From positions 19,902,001-19,966,000 of the forward strand of contig NC_077223.1 in assembly GCF_024763615.1 (NCBI RefSeq): a DNA stretch of 64,000 nucleotides, written 5' to 3'. The stretch comes from Phlebotomus papatasi (taxonomy: Eukaryota; Arthropoda; Insecta; Diptera; Psychodidae). Shown piece by piece: positions 33,540 to 45,255 of the stretch. The notes under the pieces are model-generated. The model saw only the letters and a program-made list of their open reading frames with translations. It had not been told where the DNA came from and did not search any database. The translations under genes and the position numbers were made by a program. Every line of letters begins with the position of its first letter. Position 1 is the first letter of the stretch.

Positions 33540-34968
33540 TTATTTTGATGTATCAGGCTATGTCTGCCATTTTGTACATTGCTGAGTATTGATTCCAAGA
33601 ACGGTTAACCGGTTTCGAAAAACCGGTTAACCGCCCTATTTTGGAGACGGTTTTAAAACCGATTTTTAGAGATGAAACCGGTTTAAAACCGTCTCCTTCC
33701 AAAAATTTCAAAATTTAGTTGATTTCTTGAAAATCAAGATACACTGCAAAATATTTCCTTGAATTTAAGAGGGAACCTGAAGTGCAATATGATTCTAAGT
33801 AAGTGTAATCTGTAGTATGGCAGTATGTTAATAATATATGAAGGATAGTAGTAATGGGTTTCCTATACGTTTCTAGGACTCTATAGTATTATTTGTTCTA
33901 CTGATCGGGTACTACGTTCCCAGTGAAATCATTCCAAATTCTAAATTCATTCCCACATAAATATGTTATTAGACCCAAATTCACCAAGATTGTTGCACAA
34001 CATACTTGTAAAATTTTTGTCATATTCTGGTATTTATTAATTTCTCAACCAATGGACTAAAAAACAAAAAAAAAAGTTTACCTTTTATAGTATTTCTTTT
34101 TTTTTTAAATGCCTTTTTAATTTTTTCAATACTTTTCCAAGATTTTACATAAAAATTTTACAATGAATATAAGGTAGCGATAAATCGGGGTAACTATCTT
34201 TCCAATATTCTTTTTTCATATTTTTGCGAATATTATTTTTCTTTCACGAATTAAGTTTTCTAAACTTAAGTTTAATAAGATTAAACTAGTCATATGAATT
34301 TAAAAATAAAGAGGGAAACTCTTTTGGTTTGTTCGTAATTCTATATTTTTTTTCATTTCCCAATATCTAGAATAAAATTTTTAAGTATTTCCTTATTAAA
34401 AATTTTCAAAAATGACAACGTTTATAGCCAATTCATTTTAAGAAAAATAAATTGTATGAAAAAAGATGGTTATTTTACGGAAATCTACACTGCATTAGCT
34501 TTTCCACCATTCAATATTATTGGAAAAACTCTCAATAGTTTTCCTGCACTCTGAAATTTCCTGAACTATTTTAAATACAAAATAAAGCAGTAAAATAAAT
34601 AAGTCCTAAACTAACTGAGAAAAAGAATATATTTATGTGTTAAATAATACATTAAAGTTCAAATTCTGAAAAATTGTTCAAAATTCCATATTGTGATCCT
34701 AAATTTGAAACCGGTTTAAAACCGGTTAACCGGTTTCAGAGCCATCCGAAACCGGTTAACCGTCTATCCTAAAAACCCGGTTATTTGGAATCACTATTGC
34801 TGAGTTTACAAATTTGTTATTCAGTTTACAATGTTTTGTGAAAAATATCCATTCAGATGCTTCAACCATTTTCACCGGGCAGAACTCAAACTCACAACCG
34901 TGACAGTAGCGTTAAGGGTCACACCGTCCAAGAGCCGAACGCTCTTACCAATTACACCATGGACTCCC
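33540..34968 (-). mobile_element. tRNA-derived SINE, interrupted by a hAT-like element
   Basis: On the minus strand the element starts at 34968 with GGGAGTCCATGGTGTAATTG. This includes a good RNA polymerase III A-box-like stretch (TGGTGTAATTGGTAAGAG); a B-box-like GAGTTTGAGTTCTGC follows, and an A-rich tail (CATCAAAATAA) ends at 33540. It is flanked by an exact 15-bp direct repeat, TTCATTTTTGGATAT, at 33525-33539 and 34969-34983, the signature of LINE-mediated insertion. Without the inserted hAT-like element it is about 210 bp. The fold does not make a proper tRNA (no standard anticodon loop), so it is a SINE head rather than a tRNA gene. Confidence 0.82.
33587..34796. mobile_element. hAT-like non-autonomous element (1,210 bp)
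   Basis: The ends TATTGATTCCAA and TTGGAATCACTA form 12-bp inverted repeats with one mismatch, flanked by an 8-bp direct repeat TTGCTGAG (33579-33586, 34797-34804). Both ends carry clustered GAAACCGGTT/GGTTAACCGG palindromic words, as hAT elements have subterminal transposase-binding repeats. There is no transposase frame. Confidence 0.85.
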
Positions 34969-35184
34969 TTCATTTTTGGATATGTTTAGAGATTATTTAG
35001 GCGGATATTCGTCCAGAACGAAAATCCGGTTGAATCATTCCTATTAACGGTTTTTTTTCAAGGTCAAAAGTTAAAAAGGCTCTAGAGAACGTATTTCTCA
35101 GACGAATATGGTGTCATGTTTGGTCTTGTTGGAAAGGCCTTATTCTTGACAATCTTGAACGGATTCCACTCGGTAATGAACCAG

Positions 35185-35710
35185 TTTATAACCGCGGATG
35201 GTCACGAGAGTTTCGCGTGAACAACGGACTCAGACAGGGGGGCGGACTATCGTGCGTCCTCTTTAGCCTGGCACTGGAGAAAGAGATCCGTGACTCCGGC
35301 TTGAGCATGAGGGGGGTCATACTCAATAAGACCACGCAGCTCCTAGTCTATGCTGACAATATTGACATTATGGGACGCAATCCCAGAGCCGTACAAGAGG
35401 CCTTCATCCAGATTGAGTATGCGGTACGAAATCTGGGGCTACAGATAAACGAAGGCAAAACAAAGTACATGGTAGCCTCGTCAGCAAAGGCAGCAACTCC
35501 GGCAACATCTACGGAGAGCATCGGTCAAACAAGGTCCCCGATGGGGGACTACAACCCTGAAGTTGTCAACTCCTTCCTTCGTGTACCTTAGGTCAACAAT
35601 CACAGCCGACAACAATAACTCAACAGAAGTTCGCGCACGGTTGCTGAAAGCCAACAAGGCCTATTTCAGTCTATCAAGAGTTTTCCGGTCCAGAACCTTA
35701 AGCATTAACG
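35185..35710 (+). pseudogene. LINE reverse transcriptase fragment, frameshifted
   Basis: This is a remnant of a non-LTR retrotransposon reverse transcriptase. The open frame (35217-35591) starts inside conserved motif NNGLRQGGGLSCVLFSLALE and continues to the catalytic region LVYADNIDIMGR, then GLQINEGKTKYM. The family catalytic box is YADD; here the second Asp is replaced by Asn, so the copy would be inactive. In-frame homology extends upstream of the ATG (REFRV before NNGL). After about 35577 homology moves to another frame, reading FVYLRSTITADNNNSTEVR and on to SLSRVFRSRTLS near 35710, so there is a frameshift. Higher GC than the surroundings fits a younger insertion. The LINE clade is not determined. 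Confidence 0.88.
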
Positions 35711-35865
35711 TAACATAACATAAGCTATTTTGGGCTATCTTTTGAATGACTCAATCCGTTAAATATAACAGTTGAGAACCGGTAAATGGTAAATGATGCA
35801 AAAGTCACAAGTTTGAGCACTTCTCAAAACCTAAGACGTTTTGCCACCCCTTTTTAATGAATTAA

Positions 35866-37349
35866 CAATGAAATTTAAAGTAAAATTACAATGGAATTTC
35901 AACAGTTTTTTTTTGGTGGAGTGAGACACCTCGAACTTCGAACAGAAAACTCTATAAATTACTTTGTAGAATCATTAAGAAATTTTAAATGTCTTTTCTT
36001 TGATTTTTAAAACTTCAATCTTCGAAAATTTTAAACTCCGAAAATATTCTCACAATCCAAATTAAAAACAAAATTTTTTTACAACAGTGAAAAACAATAA
36101 GAATTTACAGTAAGCGTTTTGGCTACTCGTTATTGTGCAGTTTTCTCGGTGATTGTTTCCTGTGTGAATTTTTGAAGACAAATTGGAATTTTCTTTTCAA
36201 AATTTTATATGCTACCTTATATCCTAAAATATATAATGGGCAAATTTAATATTTTTACGAATTTAGATTGTCAAAACGCACTGAGTTAAAAAAATAGTTT
36301 GTGATATTACCTTGTTTAATTAGACATAACTACTTTTTCCCGCTGTAAACCCTATGATTTTGTAAACATATTTCTGTCAGCAAAAAGCTTGAGCTGAATA
36401 TTTAAACTTAATTTTCTCTGGCTTGAAGTATATAAAGCAATGTTTTCCTGTGTACGTTTGTTAATTTCAAAGTCATAAGCTGATTGAGACACAAATGATA
36501 TTTATAATTAAGTTTATATTATTGTCGAGCTGACAGTTAAATACTTTATTTGAAATATAATAAGTTAATTCTTTATTTGAAATAGACGTGCATAATAGTC
36601 GAATATTCCATTTCTAATATTAGATAAAACGTTCGTGCATTAATTACTTTAAAACAATTTGAATGCTCGAACTATAATCGCTCGATTTATTGATATCTCA
36701 AAATATCCTCTCTGTACCCCCCTGGAGACCCAACACCGTCATCGTTTAGATGATTTGAGAATTGGTTCAGTTAGTTCATTTTCAATCCATTGTTAACGGA
36801 TAAACAACGCGTTTGCGACCCCATTACAGATAAGCGGTCGAAAATGTATGAATTAATGAATTCATTGTTAAATGGAGTAAAAAATGTGCTAAATTATCGA
36901 ATTCGTAAGTATACGAAGCTTTTTTGCATGAGTTGTGTCAGCAAAAGATCTTTAATGAATTGCGTTAAAGTCGAAAGTTTACACAATTCAGAAGGTTTGA
37001 ACGTTTCGTAACCTATATTTTCTAGTTTATACTCTGCTTCCATGGCATGGAAATTGACCTGATATCTCACTATAAGGTCTTTAGCAGGAATGATAATTGT
37101 GTATTCCGATTGTCTCTGTGCCTATGTCACGTCAGAATTTATGCATCGATTGGGCTTAAGTTTGCGCATAAATTAATAACAATTTCGGCACTTTCATCAG
37201 GTAGTCGAATATTTGGTTATGCTATGTATTCAATTTTCCTCATCAAGTACTGAATGATGAGAACCATATACTATTGTGAGAATAATATTAAGGTCAATTC
37301 CTTCTTCTGCAGTTTGTACAAATTCAACAGAAATTATCTTTTCTAATTA
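35866..37349. other. Unassigned intron sequence
   Basis: Short open frames at 36790-37011 and 37047-37253 (plus) have no recognisable motif. No repeat match. Confidence 0.45.
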
Positions 37350-37880
37350 GGGGAAAGCGGGTTACATTCGTACGATTCAAGCTTATTCATTTTTTTAATA
37401 TGTTTTTTTTTATGAATTTTTCAAATTTCCTGAAAAAAAGCGATGGATCAAATTCATTAAAAACAAGTAAAAGAAAATTGATTTGTCCTGAAGCTTGTGT
37501 TGTGCGAAGGTAGAGCACACAGTAAAAACATTTACAAGGATAATCGTTGGTTTGCTTTTTTCCACGATTATTCTTGTAAAGTTACACAAATTATGTATTT
37601 CAGCAAAACGTGTAATTTGAAAATGTGTAATTTAAGTTTTGTGTAATTGTAAACCGTGTAATCAACTGGAATGATTACAGAGTTGTGTATATTTTCTTAC
37701 ATATTTCGTGTAAAATTGCACAGTTTTCAAATAAAAGGTGTACAAATTACACAGTTTTCAGACAAAATGTGTACAAATTACACAAATGTGTATTAGTACA
37801 CACGATTACATGTTTAATGTAAAATTTACAATGAAAATCATGGCAAAGCAGCCAAAAAATTTTTACTGTGCACTTTCCTT
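37350..37880. mobile_element. TE-Q MITE interrupted by TE-R
   Basis: TA-flanked. The left end GGGGAAAGCGGGTTACATTC and right end (GTGCGAAGGTAGAGCA, then after the insertion CACTTTCC) match the organisation of the copy at 39909-40132. Confidence 0.75.
37518..37870. mobile_element. TE-R MITE (353 bp, nested in TE-Q)
   Basis: The ends CACAGTAAAAA and TTTTTACTGTG are exact inverses. The interior is packed with GTGTAATTT/AAATTACAC words in both orientations (at least ten). The target duplication is short and ambiguous (GCA or CA). Confidence 0.78.
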
Positions 37881-38316
37881 TATAACAGTTCCAACCTCCA
37901 ACAGTTTGTTTCTGTAAAGCACATATCAATCCTTGTATATTTAAGAAACTAACTTTTAGATCTTAGCGTTCTTTGTGTAAAACGCCCACAAAAGTTATCA
38001 CTCTCTTTATTGCAAAGAGCAGGAGAGCACAGTTAAATAAAAAGAAAATAAAAATAAGTGGGGCAAAAATTTCGTTAATTTATCCTTCGAAGTGGGTCTC
38101 TAAGAATTAGTCTCTTGCTATTTTTAAGTAGCGATATATATCGCTCATTTGATATTACAAGGGAATAGTTCTAGCTACAAACGGTACAAATACACTATAC
38201 GGACGACATCCTTATTTCATTATTTTCCTACATGTATTCGAATAAGTTAGAAAGAGAATAATAAATTTCAAAACTATTCCACCGAAAGTAAATTCGTGGC
38301 TAATGCTTAATATCTG

Positions 38317-38649
38317 GTGCTCTTTAAATATCGAAAAAGCACTATAAACCAACCATTAGGGACTGACTGTCCAGTACCTGTTAGCAATAAAAGTCTCTTC
38401 GAATACTGCACAGCATGTAAAAACATGGCTATATTGACGGATGTAAAATCGCTGTGTTCGATTAAAGATTCATGCGAGAAACATTCTCGGAAAATGGTTG
38501 AAAGCAACGTTGGACTGGGAGAAAAAAAAATGTACAATAGCGTATGGAAAAACGAGCCTCTGGGAGGGCTTTCAACAAGTCAATTAAATTTGCAAGGTGT
38601 AAGGAAATATGTTAAAGTCCATGTAACAATTGGAGGGAAACCGTCATGA
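38317..38649 (+). other. Unassigned 110-codon open frame
   Basis: The frame starts MLFKYRKS and ends IGGKPS. It has five cysteines in the first half (CPVPVSNKSLFEYCTACK and CSIKDSC). I do not recognise it. It is unrelated to any repeat in the window and its composition is less AT-biased than the neighbours. It could be an exon of a nested gene, a decayed mobile-element gene, or chance. No splice or promoter evidence was worked out. Confidence 0.3.
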
Positions 38650-39518
38650 AATTTTTGATATCCCAACATGCTATTGCGCTTGAAAGATCTTTATGGTGTG
38701 ATGTTATATACATCATTCAGGATATCGCACAACTACGATGGAAGTGGCAAATTTAATTTACTCAAATTACCAGGTAACGTAAACGTAACTTTTAACTAAA
38801 TAATAATACCTAATCAATTCTAATTGGTTGAATATGTACAATACAACAATATAATTGGACCACTTTATTTCACTGATTCGACAGAATTCCTATGACAATT
38901 TCAAATGTTGAAAACGCTTTGAATTACAATGAAGACTTCCAAAAAATCAATAACGAAACTTCTCATGCAAGAAAGTGAAAATATCTCCTGAATTTTCGGA
39001 ATTTTCTGTATATTTTTGGGAAAAATTGTGTCACATTTCTGTAAGATAAAGAATTATACAACTGCAAGTACTTTCGTTATTCGAACAGTTCATAATTATT
39101 AACAAAAGTAACTCTTAAGTTGGCTTGTGTTTGATTTAGTGAGTTGTGACATTAATCGCTAGAGTTAAGTATTAAATAAAACTCTTTCTGACTAAAAGTG
39201 TATATTCGTGATACAACATTAGACATATTAACATAGGACCTCTTCCAACCTCTTCGCTTATTACCGATTTTGAGAAAAATGTTGGTACAGGGGGTCTAAC
39301 ATTATCCACCTGACCATGTTTGCCTAACGATTGAAGCTAATAACCCCTAAATGTCCTAAATTACCGAAAGTATAAGATCGCGAGTATCTTATACTTCGAG
39401 AACGGTAGCTCTCAGGCTGATTGAGGGAACCACTCGTCGAGAGCCGAGATCGAGTCGAGGGGTGCTTTTTCTGTTAAGAGATCAGAAGAAAGATTCTCCA
39501 GAAAAGCTATACTGCAAA
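38650..39518. other. Unassigned intron sequence
   Basis: No repeat ends or coding region recognised. Confidence 0.4.
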
Positions 39519-39600
39519 CCGGAGGCAACCAAAATCCCGAAAGGGCCAAAATCCCGAAAGACAAAATCCCAAATGTTCAAAATCCTGAAACAATCCTCAA
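39519..39600 (+). repeat. TE-S end fragment
   Basis: Repeated CCAAAATCCCGAAA words (four degenerate copies) match the arms of the element at 56878-57083. Confidence 0.6.
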
Positions 39601-39728
39601 ACACAGTTATTAACCTTTGTTAAAAGATTACGTAAAGCAGAGTCTATGAGAACAAATAGTGTAATTATCTCAAGAAAACTTAAAAGGGGAAGCGAAGTAC
39701 CTTTGAATTGAAGCATATTTGGAATAGG

Positions 39729-39898
39729 GTTGTTGCCCAATTTTTAAATGGTACAAGACCTTACAATGATAAAATTATTTAGCATCACAAACCAATTCTG
39801 AAGATAAATAACATTATAATAAGGGCTAGTTTCTTTTAAAATAATTCTAAAACTGTATTTTAAAGGTGTCCTAATTCAAGAGTGCCCCACTTTCCCCT
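39729..39898. mobile_element. Possible MITE related to the GGGGAAAGTGGGGC end type
   Basis: The right end is the inverse of GGGGAAAGTGGGGCACTCTT followed by TA. The left end is poor (GGGTTGTTGCCCAATTTTT after TA). Only the right end is convincing. Confidence 0.4.
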
Positions 39899-39908
39899 AT
39901 TGTGATTA

Positions 39909-40132
39909 GAGCAAAGCGCACTACCTTCGGACGATTTATGCTTCGCACAAATCTTTTTTTTTTCAATGTGTTATAATTGAATTTGGCCCATTATAATATT
40001 ATATTTTAATATAGCTAATCCAATATGCCTCAAATTTTCAGAAAAGAGCTATGAGTGAAATCCATAAGGAGCATAGAAAGAAAACATTGAATTGTCCGAA
40101 GCTTGAGTCGTCCGAAGGTAGCGCGCTTTCCC
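39909..40132. mobile_element. TE-Q MITE, uninterrupted copy (224 bp)
   Basis: TA-flanked. The left end GAGCAAAGCGCACTACCTTC and right end (CGTCCGAAGGTAGCGCGCTT then TCCC) are inverses over about 40 bp. Confidence 0.8.
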
Positions 40133-40569
40133 TATATAATTAATTAGTAAACTTCCATTTCTTTTTTTGTACAAGGAGGTAAATGTGAATTGAAAAATCA
40201 ATTCAATCGAGTTGAGATGAAACATTACTATATTTTTGCATAAAATATCTTTTTTTTTATTTAATTCTATCAAAATTTGTTATGAATATTTTTTCCTCTG
40301 TAATATTCGTTGATAAGCATGTAAAAATATGAAAAATAACATAATCGAAAAGGAATTATTACGCTGTATATGTTGACATTGCAATATTCAACTACAACTC
40401 TTTTGGTTTTACATTTTGCTGATCACAGTAACAGCATCGGTCATAGTAATGACATAGACAGACTCACTGCTTAAGCCGAAAGATGGCTTAGTGAGAAATT
40501 CATGAGAATGTAGTCTAATCATTTTTTGGGATTATAATTACTTTAAGCTGTTTCTCGGCTTAAGTCGTA

Positions 40570-40831
40570 CACTGAGAATAAACGGGGCTGCGATTAACTT
40601 TTTGTCCTCAGAACTTTAACACTTTTTAGGTATAAAAATATATCAACATTTTTTAATGTTAATTTTACAACTTTTTAAGGGTAAAATTAATATGAAAAAG
40701 GGTAACTTTAACCCCTAATACACCTAAAAAGCGTAATATTTACACAGATTTTGGATCAATACTGCAGGGTAAAATAAACATTTCCGGAATGTTATTTTAA
40801 CTTTTTCGGATTTCTCTCACTCAGTGCAGTG
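40570..40831 (+). mobile_element. TE-A MITE copy 6
   Basis: Starts CACTGAGA after TA and ends CTCACTCAGTGCAGTG before TA. The extra terminal GCAGT looks like a small duplication of the end. Confidence 0.9.
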
Positions 40832-42785
40832 TAGATGTGTCCAACATAACGTCGGTACCTCGACATTTAACTTACGTTAATTTTTATTAATTTAAAATTA
40901 GTAAAATGTTAGTCATTCTGACGACCGCGACAGCCGTATAATTCAAACATCGTTTTCTTGACCTGATATTGTTAATCAAACAAAAACCCTAATTTATCGG
41001 GAATATTCAAACATTATTTAAAATTCATGTACAAAATATAGTAAATCAAAAAAAAATCAAGTGTGCTACTTCCATTGCAACTGTGCAATGTATTCAGTCG
41101 ATTTTCTTCCAGAATGAGATACACACGCTATCGTTTGTGTTAGATAAAATTTTATGTGCATTATTTACCCTGTGATGGTTATAGAAAGACATACTTTCAA
41201 CCACCAGACTTTCTGCTTACTTAATACCGTGACTCTCATGATATCCTTAGCCAATTCACCATCTCAGCATCATACGTATAGTATATAAAGTATCAAGTGA
41301 ATATTCAATACGTATTGATTGTATTACAGAAGATCGTCTCGGTTGAGCAAAAAAAATGTCTTATCATTTACAAGGATGAAGAATCTTCCGAGTCACCTGT
41401 ATTCTCAACTTTTATCCATTATACCTGTGATCCGGTGCAAAAGTGTTGAATGTGGGTGAAATGACCATAGCTTTGGGAAAGCAAATGGATATGGGCGGAA
41501 GGTGATGGAGTCATTTCGAACAAGGTTAAGTCTGGGTGGATGTCGATAACCCGCTTTTATTGAAATGGGATTCGTATAATCGAGTCTCAGGATTTTACTC
41601 TTTTGACTCAATTCACATTATATGTATACCTTGAATTCTAATACATATTATATGTTCTACCATTCTGTGGGACATTGAATATTTTATGTATTGTGTACAA
41701 CGCACTTTATACATATATGTACTATACATAGCACCATATATCAACAATCTAGCACATTTTGTAAGAAAATGGAAAGAGATTGAATCCAATTTTCAACTAA
41801 GGATGATTATAGTCAACCAAAATGTCTTATACTTCTACAGACTTATATAATATAGTATATATTTATAGGTGCATAGGGTGAACTGTAATAAGCAACATAG
41901 AAAATTAGATGTTTAACATGCAGAATTCACTTTTTGCTGTGCATTCTACAAAGAATTAAGTGAATAATAACATATGTCAGCATGTTTTAGTTAATTTGAC
42001 CCAGAACGAACAAGTATATACCTCTTCCATATCTTCAGTACCTGTTCATTAAGTATCTACATAATCCTTTGCTACTAAAGAACTTCTACTTGGGGACAAT
42101 AAGGAAGTTTTACACATGCATGACTTTAGGAAATATATGCTCGATGTATATCTTTTTTGGATAATCAATTAATATCTAGAAAGTTAGTCTATAAAGTTTA
42201 AAGTTAGTTAACCATAATTAAAACTATTTTCAACAGAAATATCTCTACTAATGCCGAATTTACGTTATCACAACGTGAGCAAATTATGTCAGAATTTAAT
42301 TACTTATAGAGAACATCAGTATTTCTAAAATATATTTTATTAATTCTTTTTTTAAAGTCACCTGGGGTGGAATGATAACTCTTCGATACTATCGATTCGA
42401 TTGTATCGACTTTATACATCTACCCCCTAGAAAATAGCCTTCAAAGTTGAAGCGACTTTCTCACATTCACATACAGATTCGTATGGAAATTTTCCTGCAC
42501 TCGTGACCGTTACACGATATATGTCATAATTGAGGTGTGCCTTGTACACAAGACTCTATGCCTTGTAAAGAGGGATAAATATTCTACATTTCCGTCTAAA
42601 AAGTTTTTTGTAATTCGAAGTGTAAGCTGAGTTTGGAAGCAATTTATGAGTTGGCTTCAAACAACCCCATATATAAAAAAAACCTTTAGTCATTGGTTAG
42701 GTATGCATAATCCCGGAACCCCCTGTATTAGAGCTTTCCTCACAAATATAGAAGTCTATAATAAGAAAAGAGGTGCTAAAGGCCC
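40832..42785. other. Unassigned intron sequence
   Basis: About 2 kb without a recognised element. The open frame at 41611-41405 (minus) has no motif. Confidence 0.45.
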
Positions 42786-42789
42786 ATCA

Positions 42790-43160
42790 AACAGACTGGA
42801 CCGGGACAACTAACTGTCATGTGTCCAGACTATTCATAGCCAATATCGATAAAAAACGGGCAGATTATAATGTGAGTGTGAGCCACTGGAGAACCTGGCG
42901 GGTTGCCAACAATTTAACCGGATATTGTTAGAAAACACATCTGAATGAGATTGGCATCCAATGCGATCCAATATGCAGAGGATGTAATGAGACTGAGGAG
43001 ACGGTCATACGCCTTGTGTGTGACCACCCCAGTTTATGTAATTTGAGGCGGAGGCTGCTTGTTAAAGCGGTACTGCCTCAAAGAGAATTATCAAGGATAC
43101 AGTCGGTCTGTTTGATGGAGTTTATCCGGAGAACGGGCTGGCTTGACACATCCTGCTCTT
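42790..43160 (+). pseudogene. LINE ORF2 C-terminal remnant
   Basis: In one frame from about 42929 the sequence reads HLNEIGIQCDPICRGC, then NETEETVIRLVCDHPSL, and on to LMEFIRRTGWL near 43142. The Cys-x2-Cys with following His and Cys, and the DP-C-x2-C...E-T layout, are typical of the C-terminal zinc-knuckle-like segment of LINE ORF2 proteins (R1/LOA/Jockey/I type). Upstream, from 42790, the reading frame is broken by stops. No 3' tail was defined. It is from a different part of ORF2 than the 35185 fragment, so the two may or may not be one family. Confidence 0.78.
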
Positions 43161-44190
43161 AATAGGGTAAATTTTAGTGAATGCGTAATGGGTCCTATAG
43201 AAAGCCTGGATGCAACGGTCATCTTTTGATTGTCTCATCTTCTAAATCTAAATATTTACCGTACTGTGTATACCTGTATATTTGCTGATGTTTCAAATAA
43301 CGATATTTTTCATTTAGAACTTTTAATCCCTCATACTCAGAATATGATAGTTAATCCTCTATCATTAAATTATAAGATTATATATTTACAAGGATCAGCC
43401 TGAGTCGGTTTGGAACTTTATTTTTCTGAAAAATTTTGAATTACAAAACTAGCATGGAAATGCAACTCTTTGTGCAAAATATGTAGTTCACTGAACTGTC
43501 GTCTCATAAATTATCCCATTCTCCCCTAGAACACTGAGCTCCTTTTGTCACTTGATTGACATTGCATTGTCGTGATGTTTTTAACACTTTCATGTAGAGC
43601 TGCCTTGGAACAATATTTTTGAAACACCTGTGGCCAAATTTGCGATGTGGTACGAATTTTAAATTTTTGACCCGTTTTCTACGATACACCCTATATTAAG
43701 AATGAAAGTCCCAGAGTCAACAAACCAAACCACCCGCCCACCTTTCCTCAAAATAGGGAATATTGCTACATATAGATACAGAATGTACAGAAGAATGTGT
43801 AAATCGTTTAGAATTGCCAAAGATGCCTCATTCTACATATATATAGCTTTTACCGCAGCTTTTTGGCTTGGGTTGTTCCCTTAAAAAATATATGACGTCG
43901 AGACGGTAATGATTACCTGAATTAACTTTCATGTATTTTAAGTAGCTTTAATATCCCCCTTCAACTCATCCTTTCATGGGTTATTTTTCGCAAGGGATTT
44001 TAAAACCCAAAAGTGAAAACGAGAAAAGTTCTTCGGTGCGTAAAAATTTAAATTATATCCTCTTTTCACGAAAAACCCCCTTAGAAAAATAACATTGTCA
44101 GATAGTCACCTTAATATTAAAATAACAAAAGACACATTCTAATCTCATTCATATGGTATAAAAACAGTGAATGTATGTTAAAAAAATCTA
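43161..44190. other. Unassigned intron sequence with a TE-U end
   Basis: Bases 43388-43425 resemble the TE-U end (GGATCAGCCTGAGT). Two opposing 60-codon frames near 43504-43884 have no motifs. Confidence 0.4.
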
Positions 44191-45255
44191 GGGTAAGGGC
44201 TCATAATTTTGACCAGTCTGCTTATAAACATCGATGTTCCAAGTTTGAAGTGCAATATTTTCAATACTAATTTACTTTTTTGTTACTCTCTTTTCAGAAG
44301 GATTGTTTAGAAACTTGGCAAGCTATTTATCGTCTTTGTTTTACTAAAATTAGTTTTAATACGTTTAAAAATGAATTGATATGTAAAGGTGAATTTGATT
44401 CTTATTTTGGACAACTTGGTTATTAATTTGGACAACTTGGCTGTAAATATGGACAGCTAATCCGCCTCAACAGGATGCCCATTGTTCTTCATTTCATGAA
44501 CCAATTTTACCAAGTCCTCTTCCTGTTCATGTAAGGGAAACGTTGAATGTCACAAGATGCCTAGAAATTTTCCATATCATTGATTAAAGTGAGTTGACTT
44601 CGGTACTCCAAGTACGTGCGGATTCGCTCATTTCCTGACCTTTCCGGGAACCTTTCAAGGCTTTTCTCGCTACATCTCTTTCATAGAGATGATGCTCCTT
44701 TGTTTCTCCAGACATTTGTCCAACCTAGTCATCACAAAAGCTAAAACTTCACGAAATTTCGTGAGAAAAACACCTGTCTAAAATAAGGAGTATCACATCA
44801 CTGGTGAATATCTTAGAAAATTTCCCATTTATCACACGAAAAATCTAATTCACAAAGCAAATCTCACTTCAGGTCAAATGTGCAAATCACCAGTAACGTG
44901 AATCAACACAATATTCAATGAATATTCAATAATATCACTCAAAAACGAAGAAACATTGTTAGTACTTCATCAAAACTAAATAAGACTGAAATAAACACAA
45001 AGTTCTGTCATATTTCTCGTAAGCAATTGCTCACTCTGAATTTTCAACAAAGCAATTTCAATTCAAATCATATTCAAAATTTAATGTATTTAGTGTTAAA
45101 ATCTTTTTCAAAAAGAACAAATATTTAGATAGAATTCATTATTCATCAAATATTGGAATAAAAATCCATCATTTTAATCAATTTATTTTTAGTGTCCAAT
45201 TTTATCCTCAAAGTGTCCAAAATAAGAAACTGGACAAAATTATGAGCCTTTCCCC
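44191..45255. mobile_element. TE-G element, full-length copy 2 (about 1.07 kb)
   Basis: TA-flanked. Closely parallels 13546-14559 over its whole length, with an extra segment around 44550-44625 (GAAATTTTCCATATCATTG and GTACTCCAAGTACGTGCGG). Ends GGGTAAGGGCTCATAATTTT and the inverse of GGGGAAAGGCTCATAATTTT. Confidence 0.9.

Larger units (their letters stand above)
33350..35865 (+). repeat. TE-P/J repeat hosting a SINE and a LINE fragment
   Basis: The first part (33350-33539) carries CCCATAAGTCGACC and the CCTCACCCCTACCCTTCCA stretch. It resumes at 34969 and runs through GTTGAATCATTCCTATTAAC and AAAGGCTCTAGAGAACG, is broken again by LINE sequence at about 35115-35715, and ends with GTTTGAGCACTTCTCAAAAC and CCACCCCTTTT near 35855. 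Confidence 0.7.

Noticed and set aside
34865..34968. tRNA gene on the minus strand
   Set aside because: A-box and B-box-like stretches are present but no standard cloverleaf or anticodon loop forms, and a 15-bp duplication with an A-rich tail shows it is a SINE.
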